DNA of 64,000 nucleotides from Takakia lepidozioides. Its lineage: Eukaryota; Streptophyta; Takakiopsida; Takakiales; Takakiaceae. The number at the start of each line of letters is the position of its first letter. The first letter of the stretch is position 1. The position numbers and the translations under genes were made by a program. The DNA lies in NCBI GenBank assembly GCA_030704615.1, contig CM060733.1, forward strand, positions 4,030,001-4,094,000, read 5' to 3'. Shown here in pieces: positions 1 to 12,929 of the stretch. The notes under the pieces were generated by a model, which was given only the letters and a program-made list of their open reading frames with translations, was not told where the DNA came from and searched no databases.

Positions 1-598
1 CTTATGTTTGAGAATCAATTGTTCACTTGAAAGAACAGGAGTAAAACCAATTAATTTTATTGACTAGTTAGGCATCATCACAGGTGCTCTCTCAGAGCAG
101 ACTTCTCTATCTCTCTGACTCTCACTCCATGCCTCTCTTGTCTATGGAGAAGATCTCTCCCATACACATAGTTCAGGACAGCACACCCTTAGTCGTCTCT
201 TGGCCTCCAAGGCCTGAAATCGACCACCACAATTTCTCCAACATATTTCTTGGTTTTTGGACCATTTTGTGTGTGAGGTCATAGCGGTGACATCGTAATA
301 TACTAAACATGTATTTCTCTGAGTTGACTGTTCATATTCACTCCTTGAAGGGTCATTGAAATACTAAATGTTGAATATCTCAACACCTACTCTTGCATAC
401 CGTCCCCTGCAATCTAAAACACCCTCTTCTCCATAGTTTTTCCTACATTGCTTGTGACACACCTGCAGGACTGACCGTCTTATGCAGTGGTTCAAATGGT
501 TTCTTGCAACCCTACTGTTAGCTTACAAAATAGTGACAAATTACGACATTTCTGCCCTTGAAATGGCCCAAAGTTTTTCATGGTTCTTGCTGCTTGTG
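1..598. other. No supported gene
   Basis: Only short open frames without recognisable domains occur here. The stretch lies just downstream of the 3' end of the minus-strand PPR pseudogene and may include its former 3' flank. Confidence 0.5.
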
Positions 599-1370
599 TT
601 ACCAGTACTCTCCATAAGAACGAACTCCATCTTCCACTGTGGTGAAAGCAATGGGAATGGCGTACAATAACTGCTCGCCCAACAATCTTCGAGATAACCT
701 TGATGGTATGAAAATCACCACACACCCAAAGGTTCTTGATGACATGGATAGGTGTCCCTTGTGGTGGTGCGCTGATGAGCCCAAAAGCAATGGCCAGCTT
801 CTCACTACGGTTGCAAAGAGTGTGTCAGGCATGTACCCAGCCTCCTTCATCTGCCCAGACAAGCTCCTCAACTCAGCATAGATATCTGCAATTTATCGAT
901 GCAAGTTTATCGTCCCACTTGCCACCTTCAGCATAGATATTCGATAGCAGCACATAAGCTGCAGGATGAGATGTCAGCATGGACCTTTCCGGGGCTCTTA
1001 GGCTGGCAAATGCATTGAGGACGCAAATGAACGTGACCTTGTCTGGCATCACCCCTCCATTGCATTCTTTTGTACATCTCAAAAGCCTCCCCCACCCATG
1101 CCTAGTATATCCTGCAATCATGGCATTCCATGAGACCACATTTTGTTGAGCCATGTTGTCAAACACTTGGCGCGCTTCCTCCATGCTACCACATTTCGCA
1201 TACATGTAGGCAAGGGCTGTCTGCAGAATTATATCTGCTGCAATTCCAGCTCTCATGATCTCGGAATGGACCTCTTTGCCCTTTTCCAGGGCTCCTAAGC
1301 TGGCACACGCTTTGAAAGCGCAAGTGAACGCGCCCTGTTCGGCATCACGGAGGTTACAATGTAACCCCAA
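599..1370 (-). pseudogene. PPR-DYW protein pseudogene (organellar RNA-editing factor family)
   Basis: Read on the minus strand, the segment starts with PLS-type pentatricopeptide repeats, including ACASLGALEKGKEVH and NVVSWNAMIAGY. It then jumps to an E-domain piece (HPAAYVLLSNIYAEGGKWDD) and the E2 piece KEAGYMPDT, and ends in a DYW domain closing with GEYW at the stop near 599. The DYW portion is split over two frames: [16 protein letters not shown] in one, [10 protein letters not shown] in the other. The usual CxDC-type zinc signature has become CGDF. The family edits cytidines in chloroplast and mitochondrial RNA. At least two frameshifts, a large internal deletion between the repeats and the E domain, and missing N-terminal repeats mark it as a pseudogene. 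Confidence 0.85.
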
Positions 1371-1455
1371 GGAGTTACACTCCCCGAAGTGTAACCCGGT
1401 GTAACCCTGAGCGCCCTCCCGTGTAACCCAGTGTCACCCCGACTGGAGTTACACT
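1361..1455. repeat. Cluster of GTGTAACCC / GAGTTACAC motifs
   Basis: Within about 95 bp the sequence repeats GTAACCC and its inverted form (GGTTAC, AGTTACACTCC) at least seven times, giving imperfect inverted and direct repeats just upstream of the broken 5' end of the PPR pseudogene. Its role is unknown; it could mark the breakpoint that truncated that gene. Confidence 0.5.
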
Positions 1456-1845
1456 CCCTTCAGTTCCATGTCACTCTCCAGAGAGAGTGGGGAAGATTTG
1501 ACATGCCGGAAACCAGTAAACCATCCTCTAGAGATTGCACACGTGCATTAAGTTCTTATGTTATTCCTAGTGTTCTTCTCATTTTAGGTGCTAGAATACA
1601 GAGGAGGTAGCTCTTTTATGAGAGAAGCTCTTGTTGATCTTGTCAAAATTGTCTGTGTATTGTTTGAGGTAATGCTTGTATCCTGTTGATTATTCCACAA
1701 GGCTGTCACACTTCTGTCAGTCAGTGTACCTGGCAATTATCAAACAATTATCTACGTCACATTTGACCATCAACATAAAGTGTGAACTTTCTTCACTTTT
1801 CTTTCCACTAAAACTCTAGTAGCATGCCAATCTGTACAATACGGG

Positions 1846-1985
1846 TATTGGATGGGTATTGCCTTTGAATACTAGCCGGTCCGGTTATTAACCCTAGTAT
1901 TGGAATTGCCAGTACCAGCCGGTTCGGTTATTAACCCTAGTATTACAATAGCCAATAGCAGCCGGGTCGGTTATCCAATACCCTG
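1846..1985. repeat. Short tandem repeat with CCGGTTCGGTTATTAACCC core
   Basis: Three diverged units of about 50 bp contain variants of AGCCGGTTCGGTTATTAACC followed by CTAGTATT. They directly abut the hAT fragment on the right and may be its subterminal sequence, which is inference. Confidence 0.55.
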
Positions 1986-2017
1986 ATTGATACCCTCGAT
2001 TGATACCAGGCCAAACC

Positions 2018-2272
2018 CTATATACCAGTCCAACAAAGGCCTGTTCCTGCTCTTGACATCCACAAATCGAATGTTAAAAGGCACGCAATAGACTTCGCAA
2101 GAGCCGGCAAGATGTACATTGAAATGGTCTTCTCCACCACTGTTGGTAAGGCTTCGTCCATAAGCTTCCTCCGTGAGTAAAACACAACATGTGGATTTTG
2201 GTTCAAGACCATCCTTATCAACCATGGTGATTCCACAAAAGACAAAAACACAGACTCCTTTGCAATGAACAA
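2018..2272 (-). pseudogene. hAT-superfamily transposase fragment (N-terminal/central)
   Basis: The minus-strand frame contains ESPWLIRMVLNQNPH, SRRKLMDEALPTVV and ACLLTFDLWMSRAGT. The block ending in LTFDLWMSR is characteristic of plant BED/hAT (RICESLEEPER-like) transposases. Only about 85 residues survive; neither the BED finger nor the C-terminal dimerisation region is attached. A shifted frame continues a little further downstream, so the copy is frameshifted as well as truncated. Confidence 0.65.
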
Positions 2273-3069
2273 AAATAAATCCTTTATAAATTGATTTTGC
2301 TTCTCATCCTAGATTGCATATGGAATATTTACATCTACATTCACATCTTGTTCTCTTGTAGATTTTGTGGAAGAAGACATCCCAAGTGATGCAGCTGGAA
2401 TTTCCGAACTTAGTAATCCCAATTGAGCTTCAGAGTCATGATTGTGCGCCCTTGCCAAGACATTATCAGGTTTTCGAACACTCGTACATCCATTTCTAAT
2501 TCATCAAAGTAATCTGGTTCCATGTAAATAATCAAACAAAATAAAAAATGTACATGCCAACAACATAAACATATTTGACATGAACTCAACCTTCCCAACT
2601 ATTGATCAATCTGACCACTTCTCCTTATTCTAATTCACACACCACAAACACAATCCTTGTTGCATTCATGAAATACAATGTATGTGTAATAATAATTGAG
2701 TTTCATTAGTATTTGAATATAGATCATGGTCTATTTTCAACGGTTACAACCATTACATCAACTTGACAGAACTGCCAAGAGTTTTTCATAACACACATAA
2801 TTATCTAGTCTCTACTCTCTAGTGATATCTATATCATATTAAACATATGCATTTTCAAAACCATTGATCGTTGCATCATATACATCATGAGACCATTTGA
2901 TTTATTGTTCAACCATCTTATAACGTTGATTTGGGCTGTTTGTATAAGGTAGATGAACAATATCAAGGTTTGTTGGCTAGCTGATCAGTGATAGACCTGC
3001 AACAAACAGACAACAGAAAGGTTCATGAAGCATGATTCAACATGACACATTGCAATCAATTTTTGAATA
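2273..3069. other. No supported gene
   Basis: This AT-rich stretch has no recognisable coding domain. It lies between a minus-strand hAT fragment and a plus-strand pogo-like fragment and could hold the eroded 5' half of the latter. Confidence 0.4.
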
Positions 3070-4202
3070 ATGATTTTTAAAAAACATGCTCTACAACCCC
3101 TCGATGTGGCTTGCTTTAAGCCCTTCAAAACTAAATTTCAAAGCATTCGTGACTCTGAAATGCTGAAAAGAAGCTTTGTCGAACCCGACAAAAAGGCATT
3201 GGCATCATGGGTTGACCAAGCTGTTAAGGAGGCTCTATTACCTCAAAATATTCGGGCTGGTTTTTGCACCACTGGAATTTGGCCTTTCAATCATCACGGT
3301 AAAGTTGGACTTCTGAACAATTTGATGTTGAAAGAGAGGAACCTGAAACAGGGTCAGAGAGCGAGAATGATGAAGCAGAGGTCAAGGTAGAAGCAAATAC
3401 TTCTGTTGGAGCAGCTGCACTTATTATCCATGATCGAAAATAGTCCACTTGATACGAATGAATATCAAGCATCGAGGAGCAACAAGGAGACAAACACAAG
3501 TGTGCGGCCTTCTCTACCTCTCGGTGAGAGTACTTCACTCATTGACATAGCAAGTGAACAATCCCAGCCAATCAATGATGCTACTTACATGGAAGAAAGT
3601 CAACTGCAACATTTTTTTGTGGGATCATTGCTGTCAATTTGCAAGGAGCCACAAACTAGGTTTATGATAATGGACAGAGTTCAGAAATAGATGTGCAGTG
3701 CACACAAGATACTTACCAGTCAAGCCAGTCCCTCTTTGCATTGCCTCGATTTCCAGCCAAGCCTACAAAAAGAAAAGAGCCATTAGTTGACTATGCCAAT
3801 TCCATTGTCATGACCTCTACGGAGTACACAACAATCATGCAACAAAAAGCCCTTGTGAGAGAGGCTGCTGAAAAGGAAAGAGAGAAGAAACGGCGAAAGA
3901 GAGAAGAAAAGGCGTGACTGAAGCAAAGAGACACACGTTCTGCAGCCGAGAAAACAAGTGAGAAAGCCATAGAGAAACGCCAAAGAGTGGCGTTTGATGC
4001 TTATTGGCAAACACATAATGTCAGCGCTATGGGCAATGCTTTCCATCAAGCCATCAGAAGTGGGGTGACTGCTAATCCAAACATCTATTATGGTGTAAAC
4101 CTTGGAATGTTAAGTCCTACTCAAAGAGCAACAAGAAAGAGAGTGTTGGAAAGAATGAGAGGAGACAAGGGAGTCAATGGAAATTTAGGTCAGCCAATGT
4201 GA
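3070..4202 (+). pseudogene. pogo/Jerky-like DDE transposase, C-terminal half
   Basis: The first frame reads KKHALQPLDVACFKPFKT and, later, NIRAGFCTTGIWPFN. This matches the end of the DDE_1 endonuclease domain of pogo/Tigger/Jerky transposases, in which a conserved H-x-LQPLDV-x-F-x-P block is followed by aF-x-tGIwPfn. Downstream frames give a low-complexity region, VDYANSIVMTSTEYTTIM, then a charged coiled-coil tail (REAAEKEREKKRRKREEKA) and FDAYWQTHNVSAMGNAFHQ. At least three frame changes and stops near 3390, 3690 and 3917 break it. The helix-turn-helix domain and the first catalytic aspartates are missing. Confidence 0.75.
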
Positions 4203-7080
4203 CCTGCACTTACGGCCATCACGAATTTGCCAATGCCCCAACTCTGTTATCAGGGACCAAGCACAATGGCAGGTTACTGTCGTGACACTGCATAGACATG
4301 TTTCAGATGTGATTCATTGTCTATTATGATAGTAGCTAGTTATATTACATGTTTGTTCATTTCAAATGGAGTTCATTATATAGCATATCATATTAGACAC
4401 AGTGTTTTGCTTTGCTTAGTGAAACATTTGAGGACTTATCATTGTTGGTTTTAACTTCAACTAATAGCTATCAAATATTTATAGCCTGTAGTAGAACTCT
4501 CTGTTTTTATCAGACTCAATATCAAGCACTATACGTTTTTGTCATGCCAAGAAAGCAAGGAGCGAACATGCCCTACTTCTATGAGAACAATTTTGTGGTT
4601 TTCAGTTTCTCGGCTTATGGCCAGAGCCTATTAGGTTGATGTGACAACTTATTGACATTATCACTATCTCAACTTTCTATTGTTTAAGCTGAAGTATATG
4701 TTAGGGTGAATCTGGCTTTTGAATGAGCTTCTACAGGTCACTGGTTTGATATGGTAATTTTTCAGGCATTGTTCTGGAGTGGCCATGGAAGCTATGACTG
4801 TTAAGATCTGAAAACAAAGTCTCTACAAGTAAAATAAAAAAGATCATTCCGCGATGATATGGGGCAGTAGAATGGACCTGTTCATTCTCAGATTCATATC
4901 AGGGTTGTTGTATGAAGCATCTTAAGATGGAAGCTGCTTATAGCCCTCAAATAGCTTTCATTTTTTCAAGGTCTTAGTTATGTTGCATTTCCACAGAGAA
5001 ACAGATAACAAGCATGAAAGAGGTAAGCCAGTGTAAGACAAAAGAGAAGAAAGAAAATGATGAAACATGGTTCGTAGTAAAATACCTCTAGTAGAAAGTC
5101 GACATTGCATTGCATCGCATTGCACGAGTTCCTATCAAGCTCTATAGAAATCTTCTCAAACCTGCACATCATGCCCAAAGAAGAAAATGGGGAAGAACCA
5201 AGCGGAGATAACGAACAAATGAAACATAAACATGAGCAGATAAGAAACGTATCGCGGCGAGGATCTTCGCCTTCTCTGTCTCTGAGCAATGGCCTTCCCA
5301 CACAGAGCCTCTCCTCCATGATTCGAACCATGCGCATAAGCCAAAAACCACGAGGAGACAGCCGTAGCAAGATAGAGGAACTTCTATATCCGAGATCGTG
5401 ACCACCTATGCGCAACCACCCACAGGCATAAATCCGTCAAACTCTAATGCATTATATCGGTCATTTTCACAAATCGATGCAGGAATGATGATTGGTCATA
5501 GGATACTGTCACTATGGTGATTGACTCGCTTTATGAAACTAACAGGCTTTTACTATCGCATTAAACCAATGGGTTGACAATGGTCATAAATATCATTAAT
5601 AATGTTAATAGAGATCAATGGCAATGGCCATGGAAAGGCCAAGTGCCTATTTGACTTCTCGCACCTCATTTGGACCCCTTATACTTTAAGTCTTCGTACA
5701 TGTATTAATTCTGGGCCAAAACTAGTTTTTTTTTTTTTTTTTCATGTGGTAGCCTACATCATAAGCTTTCCAATGGATGAAGAATGGATGAATTTCATGT
5801 AATTGTCTAATCTGTAGAGTGTAATTTCTCCTTATTTGGTTGGTCATAGGCTGTTCTACCCTACATAATTGGTCCCCCTCAGGCACCATCCTCGGCCGCA
5901 AGTCTCGCCCTTGACTACTTGGCTTCTGCTAGTTGGCCCTTTAGTGGGTTAAGCTATGTTTTCATCCCTTGTGGATGGGTTTCTCCTTGTATGCATTTTT
6001 GGATTCGCCCTCGCCACTCATGGCGTGTTTGCTTTATGGCCCCATGGGGTTTATTTTTTTCCCCACATTAATAAATTTTGAGGGCTTGAACCTCTCCTCT
6101 TGTTGTTATTTATTTTTACCTATTTTTTTTAGATCGCGCTCACGAGCTCCACAATCTGCAGTGAGAGAGTGTGGGACTTCACCTCTTTCTAGTTTCTCGA
6201 GCTTTTGTTATCCCCTCTTAGTGCTCTATCCTCTTGGCATGCGTACATGCTGTGGAGTGAGTAGAGCTTGATAGCCTTGTAGAGCTTCTCCTTTTGATGT
6301 TGGGTTGTCTGACACTTCTTTGTCAACTCGGGCCTCGCGTTGCTCTTTCGTTACTTCTTCCTCTTCATCTTTACTCTTGACAGCCTTTGCATCTCTCGTC
6401 TGATCCACAAGTCCTCTGTTTGTCATTCCCATATGGTTTTAAGTGGTTGACGGATTTGGTTTCCTGAAGCTGGCTTTTGTCCACTTCATTGCTCCTCGGT
6501 GGCCAAAGTGCCGCTCCCGGTATCTTCTTCTTTTCCCCTTTACTCTCGTCTGGCATTGCCAAAACTCTCTTTTGTTGTGGCAGGGTTCTCCACTCGTGCT
6601 TTGGCTTCATTGCTGGATCATGTTCGTTTTGGAGGTTGTCGATTTATTTGTTGGTCTGGTATTTCGGTTGCATTTGTGAGACCTTGGCCTATTGAACATT
6701 ATGGTATTACGTCTCTTTTATGTACTCTCTTTTCTTTTTATTATGTTGTTCATTTTTACTCATCGTGTCTTCGAGAGGTGAGTCAGCTTGACATGGCTAT
6801 CATTAATGAACAAACGAAATAACTGGAATAGATGGGGTTCTGTTATACTTTCCTGGCAGGCCTTGCAATCACAAGTGGGTCTGTGAATGGATCATTCAAT
6901 ACTTAGGGAAGTTGGGCGACTTGCACAAGCAATTTCGCCACACTCTTGCAGGGAGGGCTTTTTCTTCGATATTATATTTGCCTCGTTGGATAATTCTTTC
7001 TCTAAATCTCTCTCTGCTTTATCGATTCCTTCCTCTTTGCTACCCTCTTGATCATAGTCTATTTCATGCGCTAATTCTCC
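4203..7080. other. No supported gene; oligo-T tract near 5726-5742
   Basis: Several open frames of 60-145 codons overlap on both strands between 4978 and 5415 and between 5969 and 6822. None shows a domain I recognise, and their overlap in several frames argues against coding. A T-run lies at about 5726-5742. Confidence 0.4.
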
Positions 7081-7085
7081 CCCAC

Positions 7086-7104
7086 ATATATATATATATA
7101 TTTT
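7086..7104. repeat. (AT)n microsatellite
   Basis: A short perfect AT dinucleotide run interrupts otherwise unremarkable sequence. Confidence 0.85.
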
Positions 7105-7291
7105 AATCTTCTCTCTTATGTCTCTCTCATGAGCTGCGCACATGAGCACATTGTCGGCTCTCCCGCTCATCCAACACGTGACAGCGTTATGACTCCAACA
7201 TGATCTCCTTGAAATGACAACGGATAACCAGTAAGGATGGAGACATGCCTACGCAGGATGTGCCTAAAAACATATGTCAAGTATCAGATCA

Positions 7292-7313
7292 CCCCCCCCC
7301 CCCCCCCCCCCCC
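7292..7313. repeat. Poly-C tract (22 bp)
   Basis: An uninterrupted C run. It generates spurious poly-proline frames on the plus strand. Confidence 0.9.
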
Positions 7314-8710
7314 TTATTCTTCATGCACCGAGTTCTCAACATCCAAGTCCACCCTTGCACCACTACACAAGGGTCATTCAACTGCGGAAGTAATTTGCTC
7401 TCCTCCAAGTACATATCATCTCCAAGAAAACACTACAGCACCAACGTGCAATGTGTGACAATGACACAGAGCACCTATGAACTGAGATCACCCCTTTGCA
7501 GGCATCTCTTGTAGAGAACAACAACAAGTAGATAATACGGTGAAACACCCAAGCGACCAAGACTACAAACATGTGTCTTTCCAAACTTGAAGTGAAGTAA
7601 GATCCTTAACAGATAGAGGGGACCTCTCAAGTCCCTAGCAGAATTGGAAAAAACATTCTCTACTTTTACGATAGATGTGGCATTCCAAGAAACATTCGAG
7701 CCTTTGGATCGAACAAATACTACTACACAACCCTATTTCTGAGATCAGCTGCCTCTCCCCGCAAGCATGTGTTCACCCTCACAAAAGAACTGGAGATCCA
7801 CAAAGTAGCTACTTATTGTATGGCTAAGGAGCTTAGGGACTTGAGTTTAGCTCAGAACATTTATTAAAATCATGCAAAAATTCTGGAGCTAATGAAGTTG
7901 GTCATTTATTTATTTTCTTAAAAACCCAAGAATCTCTCACGAATCACAGGTGGTGCTTGATAAAAATCTCCAATGATTATGACATCTAGGTTTCACCAAA
8001 AAATGATAGTGTATGTGTTTGATTGATCTTAATCCCATATATATGAATATAAAAATTATTTTATTGCAACGAGAGAAAGTTTCAACCTTTCTGTCATTGC
8101 AGGTTCCCACCGACTCGATACTAATGAGTCGAGATTTATGCATACCTCCGAGACGAACAAGGAGGCACATGGAGGGAGAGGACTTGATCAGTGACGGCCA
8201 TTCATGATTAGATTCAGCAAAGGGGCCAATTTTTGCACATTCAAAGACATAAAATCCAATACACGAGTTCTAGCAAACTCCATACCAAGGCTCCCATACC
8301 AATGCTCCTCAAAACTACTGATTTCTTCTTATTTGCAACAGGTTTGAAATAAATCAAATATTGTTTATCCAGTGATAGGGGATTCCAAGAACAACCCTTC
8401 ACATCCCCCTAAGAGCTTATTATCTACAAAGTGTCGTGGTCTCTTACAAAAGAAACATGTCTCATTCTTCTTCCGCCTCCCTCTCCAACTTGTTTTCTTC
8501 TTTGACCACTTATATATTTCATTTTCTTACATTGAGGTTTCTTTCCAGTATAAAAAATTGTTGTTAGGAGGTAGACTCCCCGCCCTGAGTTTAAATTTCA
8601 ATAAAGTGCCGAGGTAGGTAGGCCCTTTAAGGAATAATTTAATTTAGAAAAGAGAAAAATTGAAGATTTATTTGCAGATGTGCTCCACACGAGTAAAAAC
8701 AACAACAAAA
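7314..8710. other. No supported gene
   Basis: I see no domain, repeat or RNA gene that I can support in this stretch. Confidence 0.4.
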
Positions 8711-8711
8711 C

Positions 8712-8747
<36 letters not shown>

Positions 8748-8748
8748 C
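8712..8748. repeat. (GAT)n microsatellite
   Basis: About twelve GAT/ATG units. On the minus strand the run reads as a poly-histidine stretch, which I treat as spurious. Confidence 0.9.
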
Positions 8749-8799
8749 TTACAAGACCAAAAAAGAGGCAGAAACCAAATAAAAGTCATGGTGCTAAAG

Positions 8800-9300
8800 T
8801 TTTATTGGATGAATATGATATCCTGCCAGTTTCATGCAAAGGCAACTAATGCTTTGTCGGCTCTTTCTATATCTGGTTGTCTGTCTGAAAAAACCTATTA
8901 TCCTGCATGTACATCCAATGGTTGTTCCTTCCTAATTGTTCTCAAACTTTCAATAAATCCTTTGTCATCCTCGTGATCCAACCTTTGTCTTCGCCAATTT
9001 CAAACCCATGACATGCTGATACATTTTTTTTGCAATTCTTGAAGCTCATTGTTGCTTAAATTTTGATGCATAAGCAAATTCGTTGCCAAATAGGCTCTCA
9101 TGATGTCCACCAAACCCCTGCCACCCAAATGCAGACACTCCTCATCAATGGTGGCTAAAAGAATTGGCAGGTATGTGGAACCCAAAGCTTCATCTATTAA
9201 AAGATGTTCATCATTTGTGAGTTGTCCCCTTCGTTGCATGATCAATTTGATATAGGTGTTGTCCGTCTCTTGGATTTAGTAGCCTCCCCTCGTACTGCAA
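8800..9300. other. Unrecognised minus-strand open frame at 9000-9245
   Basis: The minus-strand frame contains DEALGSTYLPILLATIDEE and NLSNNELQELQKKCISMSW. Its composition looks protein-like, with regular leucine and few rare residues. It has no domain I recognise, no visible splice context and no conserved neighbour. It may be an exon or transposon debris. Confidence 0.3.
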
Positions 9301-9349
9301 TTGCGTTTCGTCAATGTTGAACGCACTTTAAACATGACGAACACTACTA

Positions 9350-9660
9350 GACTAAAAAATATTTTAATAATTAATATTTTAAAAATATCTATAGTTATAT
9401 AAAATTATAAATAATAAATATAAGAAGATTTGGAGATTGATAAATATGAGTACGTTATTTTATAAAATACACTAAGTTATTTTATATATTTTTAATGTTA
9501 TAATAAATTCAAGAAAATAACAATAAATCAACAATAAAATCATCTATAATTTACAATAAATTGATATTAATTTTTAAAAAATTAAAATATCAATATTATA
9601 AAGAGTAAAATATAAATACATTAGATTAATTTTACATGTGCAACTAACATTTTAACCAAA
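9350..9660. other. AT-rich low-complexity block
   Basis: About 300 bp are almost entirely A and T, with many AATATTT and TAAAAT words and no coding signal. The block separates the flanking gene-poor regions. Confidence 0.6.
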
Positions 9661-10185
9661 AACTGACAACAAAAATATTTTGAAATCTGATAGTGAACCA
9701 TCACTAATGTCAAAAGTTTTGTGTTTAATGTTTTGCATTCAATGGCATCAACTAAAATGGATGGTAATTAACTTGAATCAAACTATCTAAGCTGCATCGT
9801 AATCTACGATTTTAGAGACAGGGCTAAGTGCATGTTGTGTCTCTCAATCGAATTTTGGAGAGTGACCAACTACACTCACACGATTCTTTCGATATTGTGT
9901 TGTCAAGAGACGAGATTCATCGAGTCCTATAATTGTATACAACCATTTTTTTTTAATATGACAATCAACTCTAGAAGCTGCAGTTGTTATGCAACCATGA
10001 ATGTATCATTGTAATGTACATGGATGGACAAATTCAGATGGTAGATCAGACTTTGTGTTTACAGTTGAGTAGATGTTGATTGAACTGATACAAAAGAGAG
10101 ACAAATTTGATTAGAGAGGCTTTGGAGAGAGCAAACACATAAGCAAAATTACACACAATCATTTTTTTTATTAAGAAAATTGGAC

Positions 10186-10570
10186 GATTGTTCGGTAGTC
10201 GTCTGGTCGTCGTTCAATTGTCCCCCGCCCGTCAACTTTGCTCAGCGAACGCATGAACAATAAATAAAATAAATAAATGCATAGCCACCATCGTTGTCGC
10301 TCAGCAAGCGTCCAAACCGAGAAATAAAAATAAGAATAAAAATGAAACGTAACCATCGTTGTCCAGCAGTCTCTCTTCGCCAGAAGGTTGCCCCAACTAT
10401 AACCCGGGTATCGCCATCATGCAGCAGTCGTCCAAAGCTGAAAATAAAATTAAAATTAAATACAAACGTATAGCCATTGTCGCCGGACGGTCGCCCTGCA
10501 GTCGTCCAACTGTCGCCCGGCCGTCACCATCGTCAAACCAAAATAAAAAATATTAATATTAGTTATCGTT
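10186..10570. repeat. Diverged array of GTCGTC/GTCGCC units between A/T-rich spacers
   Basis: Five or so GC-rich blocks such as CGCCCGTC, GTCGTCCAAC and GCCGGACGGTCGCCC alternate with AAATAAAATAAA-type spacers every 70-90 bp. The alternation of a C-plus-G-rich short motif with an A-rich spacer resembles, in more decayed form, the hairpin array at 31.1-32.0 kb. Confidence 0.5.
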
Positions 10571-12929
10571 GTTTTGCGGTCTATCATTGCAAAATTACAA
10601 TCGTTGGTTTGTTGATGCTACGGGATGTGGTCTGCATGGCGACACATGACAGGTCTATAATGGTTTTTTTTTATAATTAATAATGGTTGTTCTTTTGTAT
10701 GTCCTACATAAAGAGGTTACCTCCATATGGATGCTAATAACTAAATCCACTTTGCCTCCTAAAGTGTCATTTTGTAGAATGATTCTTAAACCCTTAGATT
10801 ATGCCCATTGTTGGGGAGAATGCATAAGATGCATTGAGGGACTATTTTCTAACCAATGAATATGTGGAAGGGCACGGATATTTCTATTTAACACCTACAG
10901 ATGATAACACAGTTAAAAGTGGATAATGGCTTGTCCACTTTTATTGTAGGAGAATTGAAATGGCGTATCTCCAATAAGAGGTCGTAGCCATATGGTGAAA
11001 TGATATTTGTTTGTGTTGACTTTGGCTAAAGTTTTTTTTTTTTTCATTTGCAATAGAATCGTTGATGGTAGTTCTGAGTTTACATCAATACCTTATAACT
11101 AAAGTGCGAAGAGTTTTGTTATCACTGGCATGAAACATTGTAAATCTCAAATTTTTCAATATTTAAGGGTCTTTTATCTATACATCAAATATTTATCTAC
11201 ATAATTATAATATAATATGTACATATATTACAAATATATATTTATGAAAATCATATGGGAGAAACATCCATAATAGTATATCATAATGCATCCAAGAATT
11301 CCAACCATATTTTATTCATATATGACATGTCTGGTTTTCATCATTTCTGTGGAACAACATTTGTGATATATTTCATCCACTTATCATACTCTTCATTAGT
11401 AAAAAGTCTACATTTCATTCCTGCCTGCGTCCCATATCGTTCTAATTTTGCCGGTGAGAGAGCTCGGCGGAGCTCCGCCCTCCCGCCGTGTCCACATCCG
11501 TGCCTTAGCAGTATCTTTAACCATGACTAATCATTTAGGGTTCTACCTACCTAGTCTTATTAACCCTTCAAATATGCGTTTCCACTATCCTATCCATGAC
11601 TACTACGTCTGCGAAGCATTCTTCAGCCGTCATCGCTACCTCCCATCTCCCTCTCCCTCTCTTCTCTCAGCAGCCTGCCCTCTTTTCCCACCTCTCTATT
11701 TATTACCATGGCCTTCGCCTCATCATGTTGCTAAAATAAAACCAGTTTTAAAAAGTTTCACAATATCATAGAGGCCTCTCTATTTCGACGGACCCTTGCC
11801 TGAATCATTAAATACATGCAGGTCGCCAAGTTCGGCAGGCTTATTGACAATATTAATTTTTTCGTTCAAGCTTCATCCAGTTTTTCAGGAATTCGGCACT
11901 CATGAGTACTTGTCATTACATTAGGTGGGTCATGTCAAGATTCACGTACAGTTGACATTCTCTATCGTAGGTCATAGTTATGGTTAGTCATAACTCTCTG
12001 GCAAGCCATAGTCATGGTTAGTGGTAAATATGTTTAATAAGTCTCAAACTTTGTATTTTTTTTTTTTTTCCTTTTAAACTTGACGTTTTCACTGCCATAT
12101 TGCCACATTTTGTTTTCAAAGTTCATCTTTTTAAATAAAGATTATTCCCATATTTCGTCTACTCCTTGGGCAGAATTTTAAAATATTCGTTCTTTCGTAA
12201 AGTGAACTAATTAATGTCGGAAAAGAGCGACCTCTACGGTGTATATGCTTTCTGGTGTATCGCAATACAAAAAGAGGTCATAGCTTTGTCTGCTCTTTGC
12301 TATTCGCTAATAGGCTCCAAGAGGACGATTTGCCACAGCCGTGCGCTGCTCACTCTGGCATCGCAACTACCTACTTTTGTCCAGATGAAAAAAATAACAC
12401 TATTTCATCAAGTACTCCTACAGCTACGACCGCACGGGTCGGCACAAAGTTCACAACACCCCCGCGGACCAAGTATATCTATACAGACATGCTCAAAAGC
12501 CACCGAGAACATGACTCGACCCAATCGCTATGGTAACATACAATCAACGACCTTATTGTTCTCTTTGCTTCTTTTCCCCCTCCTTCGAGCTCTTCCATGT
12601 TCTGTTGACTCCCTGGGACCAGCAAAATGCGTCGATGGAGCACATCTTCTCGATCACCACCACCCGAAGTCTTTCCCTCAGCACTACCCTTTGGATGCAT
12701 CTAACTCACACGTCTCATACACACAAGAGCAACCTCCGGAGGGCACTTGACGGGCGACCGCATCTCGTGAAATATCCCCAACCCGAGAGTTTATCAGGAG
12801 AGCTCATAGCTGCCGAAATAGAGCGACCCCACGCACGCAGCAGCAACAGTTCGTCTTGGCTTCAGCGCCGTGGAGCTGACAACCAATGGAATATCCGAAG
12901 AATTTGATCCACGGAAAGACATCGAAGCA
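10571..12929. other. No supported gene
   Basis: Open frames up to 178 codons occur (for example 12214-12750 plus), but overlapping frames on both strands are equally open and none carries a domain. Short T-runs lie near 11033 and 12058. Confidence 0.4.

Noticed and set aside
4978-5415. Membrane-protein-like open frame on the minus strand
   Set aside because: Three frames overlap with similar length, hydrophobic runs come from T-rich sequence, and no family is recognisable.
7237-7514. Proline-rich open frames across 7.25-7.5 kb
   Set aside because: They are created by a 22-bp poly-C run and contain no other protein-like feature.
8598-8789. Histidine-rich peptide on the minus strand
   Set aside because: It is the translation of a GAT microsatellite.
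12214-12907. 178-codon plus-strand frame and its neighbours as a gene
   Set aside because: Overlapping open frames on both strands, no domain, no splice structure and unremarkable composition.
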